DNA of 64,000 nucleotides from NCBI GenBank assembly GCA_027452025.1, contig DAIDHI010000069.1:48267-112266 (forward strand). The letters are read 5' to 3'. The DNA is from Elusimicrobiota bacterium. GTDB taxonomy: Bacteria > Elusimicrobiota > Elusimicrobia > UBA1565 > UBA9628. How positions within the stretch are numbered: the first letter of the stretch is position 1; each line of letters begins with the position of its first letter. A model generated the notes under the pieces. The model made no database searches. It saw nothing but the letters and a program-made list of their open reading frames with translations, and had not been told where the DNA came from. Shown here in pieces: positions 45,836 through 54,208 of the stretch. Both the position numbers and the translations under genes were made by a program.

Positions 45836-45841
45836 TAGAAT
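45836..45841 (+). promoter_or_regulatory. -10 hexamer, leaderless gene at 45848
   Basis: TAGAAT ends 6 nt before ATG 45848. The -35 region has no clear match. Confidence 0.55.
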
Positions 45842-45847
45842 CGCCGC

Positions 45848-46297
45848 ATGAAAGCCCTGGCGACGCTCGCGCTGATCCTCGCCGCCTCGCCGGCCGCAGC
45901 CACGCGGCTGGACCCTTCCTCCGGCCCGACCAAGACCGCCACGACCGAGCTCGTGAGAGTCAGCTCTCCGATCCTGCTTCGCGGGCGAGTCGGCGGCCTG
46001 CGCCCGGGACGGCCGCGCCTGGTCCTGCTCACGGGCGTCGCGCAGTTCAAGGGCGCGGGCGGCCTGTCCAGCGGGCGCCTGCCCGTCGTCGTGGCCGCCG
46101 TCGTCGACGGCACGCCCGGCTGCATCGACGGCTGGGCCAGGCCGGCGATGGACGTCCTGCTCGAGCGCGACGGCCGCTACGTGGCCGGCGCCCGCGTGGA
46201 AGGGACGGTGCCCGTCTTCGGCTGCGTCCGCGGCGGCGAGGTGCGCCTCTCCGGAGGGGGAGTCATGCTCGGCGACGCCCTGACGGCCCGGCCATGA
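45848..46297 (+). CDS. exported protein of unknown function
   Basis: 149 residues. Signal peptide to about residue 19 (ASPAAA-TRLD). The mature part is beta-rich: LVRVSSPILLRGRVGGLRPG, a cysteine in GTPGCIDGWARP and another in FGCVRGGEVRL that could form a disulfide. Glycine-rich sequence near the end. I do not recognise a family. Overlaps the next gene by ATGA, so the two proteins are probably co-expressed envelope components. Confidence 0.6.
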   Translation: MKALATLALILAASPAAATRLDPSSGPTKTATTELVRVSSPILLRGRVGGLRPGRPRLVLLTGVAQFKGAGGLSSGRLPVVVAAVVDGTPGCIDGWARPAMDVLLERDGRYVAGARVEGTVPVFGCVRGGEVRLSGGGVMLGDALTARP

Positions 46298-47061
46298 CGC
46301 GGCCGCGCTCGCCGCACGGCCTGGGCGCCCTCCTGCGGGGCAGCCTGCGGCTGGTCCTTTCCGGCGCCGGGGAGGTCGCCGTCGTCGTGGCCCTCGGCCT
46401 GCTGCCGGACGCCCTCTTGCGCGCGTGGACGCTGGGAGCCACCGGCCTCGGCGATCCGGAGACGCTTCGCCGGACGCTCTCCGGCGGCCACCTCGGCCGC
46501 TACGCTCCGGCGGCCGCCGCGCGGGCGGCCGGCGAGGCGTCGGCTTTCGTGGCGAGCCTGACGCTGCTTCTGGTGCTCGACGCCCGCGACCGCGGAGCGC
46601 CCTTGGGCCTGCGCCGGGCCTTCGCCGCGACGCTCGAGCGTTTATGGCCCTATTTCGCCACGATGACGAGGGTCTTTTTGCTGGTGGCGGGAGGCTTGCT
46701 GCTTTTCGTGGCCCCAGGCGTGTTCTTGGCCTATGTGTTCGCCCTCGCCGGCGCGGCGGTGGTCGTCGACGGCCTGTCGGGCCGCCACGCCTTGTCCCAG
46801 AGCCGCAGGCTCGTCGAGGGCCGGCCGGGCCGCGCGGCGGGCTACCTGAGCGCGGCGGCGTCCGCGGCCGTGGCGGCCGGCGGCGGGGCGATCTGGCTGC
46901 TGGCCCAGGTCGCGCGGCTCGGCGGTCCTCCCGGCTTGGCGCGGTGGCAGCTCGTCGGCTACGCGCAGCGCTGCGCCGCCGGCCTCGCTCTCGCGTGGCT
47001 GGCGGCCTTTACGCTGCTGCTCTACAAGGATCTCGAAGCCGTCGAAGCGCCCGATCAGTAG
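46294..47061 (+). CDS. integral membrane protein of unknown function
   Basis: 255 residues. About six hydrophobic segments are visible. The region AFAATLERLWPYFATMTRVFLLVAGG and SRRLVEGRPGRAAGYL resembles the GPDPase-type membrane domain (YckC/DUF975-like). That fold has a helical bundle with a conserved loop after SQSRRLV and often handles lipid or permease-like roles. I cannot give a function. Starts within the stop of the exported protein upstream and converges with the rhodanese gene, overlapping by 7 nt. Confidence 0.6.
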   Translation: MTRPRSPHGLGALLRGSLRLVLSGAGEVAVVVALGLLPDALLRAWTLGATGLGDPETLRRTLSGGHLGRYAPAAAARAAGEASAFVASLTLLLVLDARDRGAPLGLRRAFAATLERLWPYFATMTRVFLLVAGGLLLFVAPGVFLAYVFALAGAAVVVDGLSGRHALSQSRRLVEGRPGRAAGYLSAAASAAVAAGGGAIWLLAQVARLGGPPGLARWQLVGYAQRCAAGLALAWLAAFTLLLYKDLEAVEAPDQ

Positions 47062-47375
47062 CGAGCCAGGCTGGCGTCGACGTGGCAGGCCCAGCTGTCG
47101 ATGCCGCCCGCCAGATTCTTGGCCGCGTAGCCTTTCTGGCACAGCAGCATCACGGCCTGCGCCGAGCGCCCGCCATGGTGGCAGTGCACGACGATTTCCG
47201 CGCCCTTCGGGAGCTCGCCGAGGCGCTGCGGAAGCTCTCGCAGCGGGATGAGCTTGGCGCCCTCGATGCGGCAGATCTCGTATTCGTCCGGCTCGCGGAC
47301 GTCGACGAGCAGATGCGGCTTTTTTTCCTCGCGCATCTTCTTGAGGTCCTGAACCGTGATCGTGGGGATGGACAT
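47055..47375 (-). CDS. single-domain rhodanese
   Basis: 106 residues, cytoplasmic (no signal peptide). Rhodanese domain: LLVDVREPDEYEICRIEGAK, IPLRELPQRL and the active-site loop HCHHGGRSAQAV with the persulfide-carrying cysteine inside CHHGGRS. It transfers sulfane sulfur and may supply thiomolybdenum or Moco biosynthesis, but its acceptor is unknown and the gene is several kb from the moa genes. TAAACT ends 6 nt before the ATG. Confidence 0.93.
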   Translation of the reverse strand: MSIPTITVQDLKKMREEKKPHLLVDVREPDEYEICRIEGAKLIPLRELPQRLGELPKGAEIVVHCHHGGRSAQAVMLLCQKGYAAKNLAGGIDSWACHVDASLARY

Positions 47376-47381
47376 GAAGGG

Positions 47382-47387
47382 AGTTTA
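47382..47387 (-). promoter_or_regulatory. -10 hexamer, leaderless rhodanese
   Basis: TAAACT on the minus strand ends 6 nt before ATG 47375. Confidence 0.55.
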
Positions 47388-47489
47388 TCACTTCGAGCGG
47401 ACCCCTAGGAAGAAGGTCCTCGCCCGCGTTAGGACCTAAGACCGCTCATTGTGGGCCGCAATCCCCTCCCGCGCGCCGGCCGTAGACGC

Positions 47490-47495
47490 TACAAT
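47490..47495 (+). promoter_or_regulatory. -10 hexamer, leaderless gene at 47502
   Basis: TACAAT ends 6 nt before ATG 47502. There is no Shine-Dalgarno. Confidence 0.55.
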
Positions 47496-47501
47496 CGCCC
47501 A

Positions 47502-48638
47502 ATGCCGCGAAAGAGCGCCTTGCTTTGGCTGGCTCTTCTGCTGGCGCCGGCGCCGGGCCGGGCCGCCTCTCCCTCGGACGCCTTTGCGCGCGAGTTCGCC
47601 CCGCAGGAGCGGATCCTTCTTTCCGGCGTCCTGGCCGACCCGGCCGAGGCGCGCGAGTTCGCCCAGGACGCGGCGGCTCCCGGGCAGGCCGCGCTCGACA
47701 AGTGGAGGGAGCGCGTCGCGCTCTTTTCGCAGCAGTACCTCCAGTCCCCGCCCCCCATCAACGAGGCCGGCCGCTCCCTCGAGCAGATGGTGGTCCCCGC
47801 GGAATGGGAGATGCTCATGACCGCGCTGCGCATGCTCAGCGCCGGCGGCCTCGCCCAAGAGGCGAAGTTCCGCATATTCCTGGCGATGATCGACCGCGCC
47901 AACCGCGACCTCGCGGCCAACCCTCCCGACTCGCGCATGGCTCACAAGGTCATCGCCATGGGCCGCTCCGACTTGACCGAGTCGATGCGGGACTATTTGG
48001 CCGGCCCCGTCGGCCGCTCCGCGCTCGCCGAGGCCCTGCGCCTGCGCGCGCTGGCGCTCCAGCAGCAGCGGCAAAACCAAAGCCGGCAGCAGCGGGCCGA
48101 GGCGCAGGCCGCCCAGGAGGCGTCCGCGCGGCGGCGCAAGCAAGCCGCGGACGCCGCGGCGGCCAAGAAAAGCGAAGCGGCGCGTCGGCTGGCGTCGGCC
48201 CGACGGCAGGCCGAGGGCGCGAGCCGAACGCTCCGGCAGGCAAGCGGCGGCTCGGCGGAACAAGCCAAGGAAGCCGGCAACGGCGGCTACGACGGCGGCC
48301 GCGCCGAGGTCTCCGCCCCCGCGGAAGCGGGCGGGACATACGCCGACCCCGGCGGCTCGTCGCCTCCCGAGCTGCCGAGCCTGCAGCCGCCGACCTTGCC
48401 CGATCTCGTCGGCCCCTCGCTCAAGGTCCCCTCCCCGCGGTCCGAGCAAAGCGAGCTCGACCAACTCAACCTCGCGCGCAAGAAGGTCTCCGGGCACAAG
48501 AAATGGTTCGCGGCGCTGGGACTGGGGCTGCTGGGAGCCGCCGTAGGCTTGCTCCTCGGCGGGCCGATCGGCGCCGCGGCCGGCGCGACCGCGGGCTTTC
48601 TCGGCGGACACCGCCTCGGCCGCTTCCTCTGGGGCTGA
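47502..48638 (+). CDS. exported coiled-coil protein with C-terminal glycine-zipper segment
   Basis: 378 residues. Signal peptide to about residue 22. A helical part (residues 25-185) is followed by a highly charged Ala/Gln/Arg/Lys coiled coil around residues 185-250 (QQQRQNQSRQQRAEAQAAQE, RRRKQAADAAAAKKSEAARR). A Ser/Pro/Gly linker follows, and a C-terminal glycine-zipper membrane span with LLGAAVGLLLGGPIGAAAGA ends the protein. The last segment resembles glycine-zipper spans of envelope proteins. Unknown family. The ATG chosen is set by the leaderless TACAAT. Confidence 0.6.
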   Translation: MPRKSALLWLALLLAPAPGRAASPSDAFAREFAPQERILLSGVLADPAEAREFAQDAAAPGQAALDKWRERVALFSQQYLQSPPPINEAGRSLEQMVVPAEWEMLMTALRMLSAGGLAQEAKFRIFLAMIDRANRDLAANPPDSRMAHKVIAMGRSDLTESMRDYLAGPVGRSALAEALRLRALALQQQRQNQSRQQRAEAQAAQEASARRRKQAADAAAAKKSEAARRLASARRQAEGASRTLRQASGGSAEQAKEAGNGGYDGGRAEVSAPAEAGGTYADPGGSSPPELPSLQPPTLPDLVGPSLKVPSPRSEQSELDQLNLARKKVSGHKKWFAALGLGLLGAAVGLLLGGPIGAAAGATAGFLGGHRLGRFLWG

Positions 48639-48647
48639 GTCCCCGGC

Positions 48648-49055
48648 TCACTGGACGCGCAATTCGCGCCGCACCGAGATCCACAAGACGGGCACGCAGG
48701 CCAGCAGTCCCAGCAGCAGATAGCGGTTTTGGGCGCGCAGATGATCCTTGGGGTCTCCAAGGGAGGAGACGTCGGGATCCTCGGGAAGATAGTAGACGAT
48801 GACGTCGTCGTCGACGCCGAGGGAATCGTAATCCGGCGAGCCCAAGCCCGCTTTATCGATGCCGCTGTGCAGGCTCTGGCCGACCATGAAGGAATAGTTG
48901 ACCAGCCGCGAGCCGTCCAGGCCCTTGGCCGTGACCCAGCCCTCCGCGGCCACGCCGCGACGCTGCAGCCGCTCATAACGCGGCCAGTCCTGCCGCCAAA
49001 CCACCCAGGAAACGGCCGCGGCGATGGCGATCCCTACGAGCACGGAGCGGCGCAC
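48648..49055 (-). CDS. DUF3592-like membrane protein
   Basis: 135 residues, GTG start. One hydrophobic segment lies at the N-terminus (residues 5-20) and one at the C-terminus (about 110-128), with a soluble stretch between them (VNYSFMVGQSLHSGIDKAGL, DDDVIVYYLPEDPDVSSLGD). That layout and the VYYLPEDP motif fit the DUF3592 family, whose role is unknown. The start is fixed by TATGCT, which ends 6 nt before the GTG. Convergent with the coiled-coil gene and divergent from the histidine kinase. Confidence 0.7.
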   Translation of the reverse strand: MRRSVLVGIAIAAAVSWVVWRQDWPRYERLQRRGVAAEGWVTAKGLDGSRLVNYSFMVGQSLHSGIDKAGLGSPDYDSLGVDDDVIVYYLPEDPDVSSLGDPKDHLRAQNRYLLLGLLACVPVLWISVRRELRVQ

Positions 49056-49061
49056 CCCGCA

Positions 49062-49067
49062 AGCATA
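49062..49067 (-). promoter_or_regulatory. -10 hexamer, leaderless DUF3592 gene
   Basis: TATGCT on the minus strand ends 6 nt before GTG 49055. Confidence 0.45.
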
Positions 49068-49148
49068 GCGCCCCGGGCGCCCTTTTTCCAGGTGCGCTTG
49101 GTCACCGGCCTTTGACCGGACCTTCACCCCGCTTTCGTGCTCGCGCGC

Positions 49149-49154
49149 TAAAAT
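49149..49154 (+). promoter_or_regulatory. -10 hexamer, histidine kinase gene
   Basis: TAAAAT overlaps an upstream ATG at 49153. Transcription would begin near 49161, so the in-frame ATG 49168 is the likely start, with only a short AGG as possible ribosome-binding site. Confidence 0.5.
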
Positions 49155-49167
49155 GACGTCACCAGGT

Positions 49168-50733
49168 ATGCGGGTCCTTCCCGAATTCACCAGACGCGCG
49201 TGGCGCCGCTGGCGCGGCGGCCGAAGGGGCCTTTCGCCCCGGCCGCAGGTGCGCCCGCACATGCTGCTTCAGGCCCTGGACCGCGTCGGCGACTGCGTGG
49301 CCGCCGTGGACCGCCAGGGACGGGTCATCTACGGAAACGAGCGTTTCGAGGAGCTTTTGGGCGCGCGGCCGCTGGGCGCGCATCTGCGCGAGTGGATCGA
49401 CGGCAACGCCCTTCTGCGCGAGGACACCCGGACGCCTTTCCATTTCGAGGAAGGCGCCGTGGAACGGGTGCTGCGCGGGCAAGCCGGCTCCCAGGAAGAC
49501 GTCGTCTATCTCAAGGGGCCCGGCGCGCCGCAGGGAATGTATTTACGCTGGCTCTGCGAGCCGCTGCTCGCGCCCACCGGCCTCGAGCTCGGCGCCCTGA
49601 GCATCCTGCGCGACGTCACCTTCGAGCGCGCGCAGTCAGGCTCCCTGCGCGAAAGAGACGAGCAGCTGCGCGCCGCCCTCGACGCCGTGGACATGGGCAC
49701 CTTCCGGTGGGACGCCGCCGCCGACGTCCTGTTCTGGGACGAGCACGCGGCCAGGATCATGGGTCTGACGCGACCGTCGCCCGGGCGCATCGCGGACTGG
49801 ATGGCGCGGGTGCATCCCGACGACCGCGAGACGCTGCAGGCCGATACCCGCAAGGCCGTGGCCGACCCCGCGCCGTTCCTTTTCGAATACCGCGTCATCC
49901 GAGCGGACGGCCGGGTGCGCTGGGTCCAGGCCCACGGGCGGGTGCTCGCGCGCGAGGCCGGCCCCGTCAAGACCGGCGTCATCGTCGACATCACCGAGCG
50001 CAGGAGCGCCGAGGAGGCCCTGCGCCGCACCGTCGAGCAGCTCACGCGCAGCAACCGAGACCTCGAGGACTTCGCCTTCGTGGCCTCGCACGACCTTCAG
50101 GAGCCCGTGCGCAAGCTGGTGAGCTTCGCGCAGCTGCTCGAGCGCCGGATCTGCGGCGTGGCGGACGAGGAGGCGCGCCGCTACCTCGACTACATCGGCG
50201 GCGGCGCGCGGCGCCTCAAGGAACTGCTCGACGACCTGCTCGACTACTCGCTGGCCGGACGGGACTACAAGATCGAGACGGTGGCGCTCGAGGACGCCGT
50301 CCAAGACGCTCTGCGCACCCTCCAGCCGCGCCTGCGCGAGGTCTCGGCCGCCGTCGACTCCCGCGCGAGCGGCCGGGTGCGGGCCGACCGCGCGCGGCTG
50401 ACCCTCGTCCTGCGCCACCTCGTCGACAACGCGATCAAGTTCCGCGGGCCCGAGCCCCTGCGCCTCGAGATCCGCGCCCGCCGCGAGGGCGCGCGGTGCG
50501 TCTTGACGGTGCGCGACAACGGCATCGGCATCGAAGAGCGCTACTTCGAGCGGATCTTTCAGCCCTTCAAGCGGCTGCACGGCAAGGACGAATATCCCGG
50601 CACGGGCATCGGCCTGGCCCTGTGCAAGAAGATCGTCGAGACGCTCGGCGGGCGCCTTTGGGTGGAGTCCGCGCCCGACCGGGGCTCGGCCTTCAGCGTC
50701 GAGCTGCCCTGCGCGCAGGCGTCGCGGCGATGA
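49168..50733 (+). CDS. PAS-domain sensor histidine kinase (soluble)
   Basis: 521 residues. Two PAS domains: residues ~30-150 (VAAVDRQGRVIYGNERFEEL) and ~165-285 (FRWDAAADVLFWDEHAARIM, RVHPDDRETL, then the PAC motif YRVIRADGRVRWVQAHGRVL). HisKA follows with the phosphorylated histidine in FVASHDLQEPVRKL, then HATPase with LVDNAIKFRG, VRDNGIGI and GTGIGLALCKKI. No membrane segment, so a cytoplasmic sensor, ligand unknown. It overlaps the response regulator by ATGA and the pair sits just before xdhC. Confidence 0.95.
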   Translation: MRVLPEFTRRAWRRWRGGRRGLSPRPQVRPHMLLQALDRVGDCVAAVDRQGRVIYGNERFEELLGARPLGAHLREWIDGNALLREDTRTPFHFEEGAVERVLRGQAGSQEDVVYLKGPGAPQGMYLRWLCEPLLAPTGLELGALSILRDVTFERAQSGSLRERDEQLRAALDAVDMGTFRWDAAADVLFWDEHAARIMGLTRPSPGRIADWMARVHPDDRETLQADTRKAVADPAPFLFEYRVIRADGRVRWVQAHGRVLAREAGPVKTGVIVDITERRSAEEALRRTVEQLTRSNRDLEDFAFVASHDLQEPVRKLVSFAQLLERRICGVADEEARRYLDYIGGGARRLKELLDDLLDYSLAGRDYKIETVALEDAVQDALRTLQPRLREVSAAVDSRASGRVRADRARLTLVLRHLVDNAIKFRGPEPLRLEIRARREGARCVLTVRDNGIGIEERYFERIFQPFKRLHGKDEYPGTGIGLALCKKIVETLGGRLWVESAPDRGSAFSVELPCAQASRR

Positions 50734-51197
50734 CCGAGCCCCAGGCGCCGCGCCGGATCCTTCTCGTCGAGGACGACGACGCAGACGTCGAGCTCATCCG
50801 TCAGGGCTTGGCCCCCGCCAAGGAGCGCATCGCGCTTCACGTCGTTTCCGACGGCGAGCAGGCCCTCAAGTTCCTGCGCCGCCAGAGTCCTTACCAGGAA
50901 GCCCCCCGCCCCGACGCGGTGCTGCTGGACCTGAACCTGCCCCGCCTCGACGGCCGGGAGGTCTTGCGCCAGGTCAAGCGCGACGAGGCGCTGCGAATGA
51001 TCCCCGTCATCATCCTGACCACCTCGGACGCCCGCGCCGACGTCGCGCGCTGCTACGCCTGGGGCGCCAACTGCTACGTCACCAAGCCCCTGGGCCTCGA
51101 CGAGTTCCTGGTCAAGCTCGCCGCCATCGAAAGGTTCTGGACCGACGTCGTCCAGCTGCCGCCCTCCCGGGAAGCTTGGCCGTTCCCGCCCGATTAG
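50730..51197 (+). CDS. single-domain response regulator (Rcp1-like)
   Basis: 155 residues, one receiver domain and no output domain. Acidic pocket VEDDDADVELI, phospho-acceptor aspartate in VLLDLNLPRLDGRE, TTSDA threonine region and the lysine in CYVTKPLGLDEF. This short type, with an insert after helix alpha-2 (QSPYQEAPRPD), resembles cyanobacterial Rcp1-like regulators that pair with PAS or phytochrome kinases. No DNA-binding part, so its output is protein-protein or phosphorelay. Co-translated with the kinase upstream. Confidence 0.94.
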   Translation: MTEPQAPRRILLVEDDDADVELIRQGLAPAKERIALHVVSDGEQALKFLRRQSPYQEAPRPDAVLLDLNLPRLDGREVLRQVKRDEALRMIPVIILTTSDARADVARCYAWGANCYVTKPLGLDEFLVKLAAIERFWTDVVQLPPSREAWPFPPD

Positions 51198-51204
51198 ACC
51201 TTGC

Positions 51205-51210
51205 TATAAT
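51205..51210 (+). promoter_or_regulatory. -10 hexamer, leaderless xdhC
   Basis: Consensus TATAAT ends 6 nt before GTG 51217, just after the response regulator stop. This is likely the promoter of the whole xdhC-moa operon. Confidence 0.65.
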
Positions 51211-51216
51211 GGCCCC

Positions 51217-52029
51217 GTGACCCCCTCGGAGCTGCTTGCGGCGCTGTCCGAGCGCTTGGCCCGCGGCCAGAGCGCGGCCATGGTCACCGTCACGGGCTGC
51301 TCCGGCTCGGCGCCCCGGGAAATCGGCGCCAAGATGCTGGTCTTTGAAGGCGGCGAGACTCTGGGGACGGTGGGCGGCGGGCGCTTCGAGGCGCAAGCCG
51401 TCCAGGACGCCCTGGCGGCGCTAAAGGAAGGCGCGCCCCGCAACGCCTCCTACGAGCTCGAGCCCCGGATGCTGGGAATGTATTGCGGCGGGCGCGTCGA
51501 GGTCTTCATCGAGGTTTTCTGCGAGCGCCTCAAGCTCGTCATCCTGGGCGCCGGCCACGTCGCCGAAAAGACGGCGGCCCTCGCGGCGTTTCTCGGCGTG
51601 CCGCACTGGGTCGTCGATGACCGCGAGCAGTACGCCAGCCGCGCGCGCTTCCCCTGCGCGCGCGAGGTCCTCGTCGGCCCGATGGAGACCGTCCTCAAGC
51701 GCCTGCGCGTCGACGCCGACACCGCCGTGGCGATCGTGACGCGCTGCCACGGCTTCGACCTGCGCTGCCTCGTCGCCGCGCTGGGCACGCCGGCCTTCTA
51801 TATCGGCATGATCGGCAGCCGCACCAAGACGCAGCGCCTCTTCGAGCTCTGCCGCCGCCGCGAGCTCGACCCCGCCGGGGATCCGCGGGTCCACGCCCCG
51901 ATCGGACTGGATTTGGGCGGCCGCAGTCCGGAAGCCATCGCCTTGTCGATCCTTTCGGAGATCCTCATGACCAAGCATCGCGCCACGGGCAAGTCCCTGC
52001 GCCTCCAACATGAAACCCACGCCCTCTAA
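51217..52029 (+). CDS. xdhC: xanthine dehydrogenase accessory protein XdhC/CoxI
   Basis: 270 residues, GTG start. N-terminal XdhC/CoxI part VTGCSGSAPREIGAKMLVFE, GGGRFEAQAV and CGGRVEVFIE is followed by a Rossmann domain with VILGAGHVAEKTA, YIGMIGSRTKTQRLFEL and the C-terminal IGLDLGGRSPEAIALSILSE. XdhC binds the molybdenum cofactor, helps sulfurate it and inserts it into xanthine dehydrogenase. The gene is physically apart from the xdh subunits but leads the cofactor operon. Overlaps the aminotransferase by 20 nt. Confidence 0.93.
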   Translation: MTPSELLAALSERLARGQSAAMVTVTGCSGSAPREIGAKMLVFEGGETLGTVGGGRFEAQAVQDALAALKEGAPRNASYELEPRMLGMYCGGRVEVFIEVFCERLKLVILGAGHVAEKTAALAAFLGVPHWVVDDREQYASRARFPCAREVLVGPMETVLKRLRVDADTAVAIVTRCHGFDLRCLVAALGTPAFYIGMIGSRTKTQRLFELCRRRELDPAGDPRVHAPIGLDLGGRSPEAIALSILSEILMTKHRATGKSLRLQHETHAL

Positions 52030-53218
52030 AAAGCTTTCTTCGCTGCCTCCTTATCTCTTCGTGCGCCTGGCCCAGCTCAAGCGCCAAGCCCAGGACGCCG
52101 GGCTCGACGTCATCGACCTCGGCCAGGGCAGCCCCGACCTGCCGAGCCCGGAGCACGTCGTCGACGCCTTGAAGAAAGCGATCGACGACCCGTCCACGCA
52201 CCGCTACCCCAATAACCTCGGCCTGCCCGCGCTGCGCCAGGCGATCGCCGGGTGGTATCGCCGCCGCTTCGGCGTGAGTCTCGACGCCGAGACCGAGGTC
52301 CTGCCGCTCATCGGCTCCAAAGAGGGCATCGCCCACCTGCTCATGGCCCTGCTCGAGCCCGGCCAGGGGGTGCTGGTGCCCAACCCCTGCTATCCCGTCC
52401 ACTACAACGGCGTGGTGCTGGCCGGCGGCAAGCCCATCCTCATGCCCCTGCGCGAGGAAAACGGCTTCATGCCCGACCTGCGCAAAGTCACGCCCGCGCA
52501 GGCGCGCGCCTCGAAGGTCCTGCTGCTCAACTACCCCAACAACCCGACGGGCGCGGTGCTGCCCAGCAACGTCCTGCTCGAGGACGCCCTCGCCTTCTCG
52601 CGCAAGCACGGCTGCCTCGTCGCCTACGACAACGCCTATTCCGAGCTGACCTTCGACGGCTACAAGGCGCCCTCGATCCTGCAGATCCCGGGCGCGCTCG
52701 AGCACGCCGTGGAGTTTCACTCCTTCTCCAAGTCCTACTCGATGGCGGGCTGGCGCATCGGCTGGGTGGCGGGCAACGCCGACGCCATCGCGAACCTCTC
52801 CAAGTTCAAAGGTTTCCTCGACTACGGCATCCCGGGCTTCATCCAGCAGGCCGCCGTTGCCGCCGTCGAAGGGCCGCAGGACTATACCGTCCGCGCCGCC
52901 GCGACCTACGAGCGGCGCCGCGACGCCCTCGTCGCCGCCCTCTCCGACGTCGGCTGGACCGTGCCCACGCCGCGCGCCACGATGTATATCTGGGCGCGCC
53001 TGCCCAAGGCCGCCCAGAAGCAGGGCAGCCTCAAGTTCTGCGAGCGGCTGATCCTGGAGCACGGCGTGGTGATCTCTCCCGGCGTGGGCTTCGGGCCCTA
53101 CGGCGAGGGCTACGTGCGCATCTCCCTCATCGCCCCGGAGGCGCGCCTCGAGGAAGCGGCCCAGCGCATCGGGCAGTTCCTCAGCGCGAAGAAGCCCTGG
53201 CTCGCGAAGACGGCCTAG
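52010..53218 (+). CDS. class I/II aminotransferase (PLP)
   Basis: 402 residues. DLGQGSPDLPSPEHVVDALK, PNNLGLPALRQAIAGWY, NYPNNPTGAVLP, the DNAYSELTFDG turn and the PLP-lysine in SFSKSYSMAGWRIGWVAG are complete class I aminotransferase motifs. The arrangement resembles alanine, aspartate or LL-diaminopimelate aminotransferases; sequence alone does not fix the substrate. In this place a glyoxylate:alanine transaminase that disposes of glyoxylate from ureidoglycolate is possible, as is plain alanine metabolism. Overlaps xdhC; the moaA reading frame begins about 17 nt after its stop. Confidence 0.85.
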   Translation: MKPTPSKKLSSLPPYLFVRLAQLKRQAQDAGLDVIDLGQGSPDLPSPEHVVDALKKAIDDPSTHRYPNNLGLPALRQAIAGWYRRRFGVSLDAETEVLPLIGSKEGIAHLLMALLEPGQGVLVPNPCYPVHYNGVVLAGGKPILMPLREENGFMPDLRKVTPAQARASKVLLLNYPNNPTGAVLPSNVLLEDALAFSRKHGCLVAYDNAYSELTFDGYKAPSILQIPGALEHAVEFHSFSKSYSMAGWRIGWVAGNADAIANLSKFKGFLDYGIPGFIQQAAVAAVEGPQDYTVRAAATYERRRDALVAALSDVGWTVPTPRATMYIWARLPKAAQKQGSLKFCERLILEHGVVISPGVGFGPYGEGYVRISLIAPEARLEEAAQRIGQFLSAKKPWLAKTA

Positions 53219-53235
53219 CCGCCGGCGCCGCCGTC

Positions 53236-54204
53236 CTGCGCGACGGGCTCGACCGGCCCTTCCACTACCTGCGGCTGTCGGTGGAGGACGCCTGCAACTT
53301 CCGCTGCGTCTATTGCCTCCCCGAAGGCTTTCGCAAGACGATCGAGGCGCCGCCGCTCTCCGTGCCCGAGATCGCCCGCCTGCTGCGGGCCTTCGCCGAG
53401 TTGGGTCTTTGGAAGGTGCGCCTGACGGGCGGCGAGCCGACGCTGCGCCAGGATATCGTCGACATCGCCAGGACGGCGGCCGAAACGCCCGGAGTGCGCC
53501 GCGTGGCGCTGTCGACCAACGGCTACCGCCTGAGCGCGCTCGCGCCCGACCTCGCGGCCGCCGGCGTGCGCGCCGTCAATGTCAGCGTCGACAGCCTCGA
53601 CGAGGGCCGCTTCGAGGAGCTGACCGGCCGGCGGCTGCTGCGCGAGGTCCTTTCCGGCATCGACCGCTGCCTAGAGCTGGGGCTTTCCACCAAGATCAAC
53701 GCCGTGCTCTTGTCCGGCGTCAACGACGGGGAGCTGGGCGCGTTCCTCGCCCTGGCCAAGGACCGGCCGCTCGGCGTGCGCTTCATCGAGCTCATGCGCA
53801 ACGGCGCCGCGGGCCCGATCTTCGAGAAGCGGCACCTGTCGGGGCAGGTCGTCGTCGAGGCGCTGCTTTCGCGCGGCTGGCGCGAGAAGCCGAGGCTGGA
53901 GGGCGACGGCCCGGCGCAGCGCTTCTCCCATCCCGATTACGCCGGCGAGGCCGGCCTCATCGCCCCCTACGCCAAGGACTTTTGCGCCGCCTGCAACCGC
54001 CTGCGCGTGACCTCGCGCGGCGGGCTGCGGCTGTGCCTCTTCGCGGAAGAGGACTTCTCGCTGCGCGACCTGCTGCAAGACGACGCGCAAAAGGAAGCGC
54101 TCAAGGCGCGGGTGCGCACGCTGCTCGGGCGCAAGGAGCCCTCGCACTATCTGCCCGAGGGACGCTTCGGCACGGCGAAGAACTTCGCTTTGATGGGAGG
54201 CTGA
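53236..54204 (+). CDS. moaA: GTP 3',8-cyclase MoaA
   Basis: 322 residues from a proposed CTG at 53236. Radical SAM cluster CNFRCVYC near residue 22, GGEPTLRQDI, and the second [4Fe-4S] cluster CAACNRLRVTSRGGLRLC. The C-terminal Gly-Gly (FALMGG) is intact. It makes the first Moco intermediate from GTP. Conserved MoaA sequence begins LRDGLDRPFHYLRLSVEDAC, but no ATG, GTG or TTG lies in frame between the aminotransferase stop and this point. So a CTG start (or coupling from the previous stop) is inferred. Confidence 0.9.
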   Translation: MRDGLDRPFHYLRLSVEDACNFRCVYCLPEGFRKTIEAPPLSVPEIARLLRAFAELGLWKVRLTGGEPTLRQDIVDIARTAAETPGVRRVALSTNGYRLSALAPDLAAAGVRAVNVSVDSLDEGRFEELTGRRLLREVLSGIDRCLELGLSTKINAVLLSGVNDGELGAFLALAKDRPLGVRFIELMRNGAAGPIFEKRHLSGQVVVEALLSRGWREKPRLEGDGPAQRFSHPDYAGEAGLIAPYAKDFCAACNRLRVTSRGGLRLCLFAEEDFSLRDLLQDDAQKEALKARVRTLLGRKEPSHYLPEGRFGTAKNFALMGG

Positions 54205-54208
54205 CTCC

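Noticed and set aside
53219-53235. A Moco riboswitch before moaA
   Set aside because: There is no leader: moaA follows the aminotransferase gene in the same transcript.
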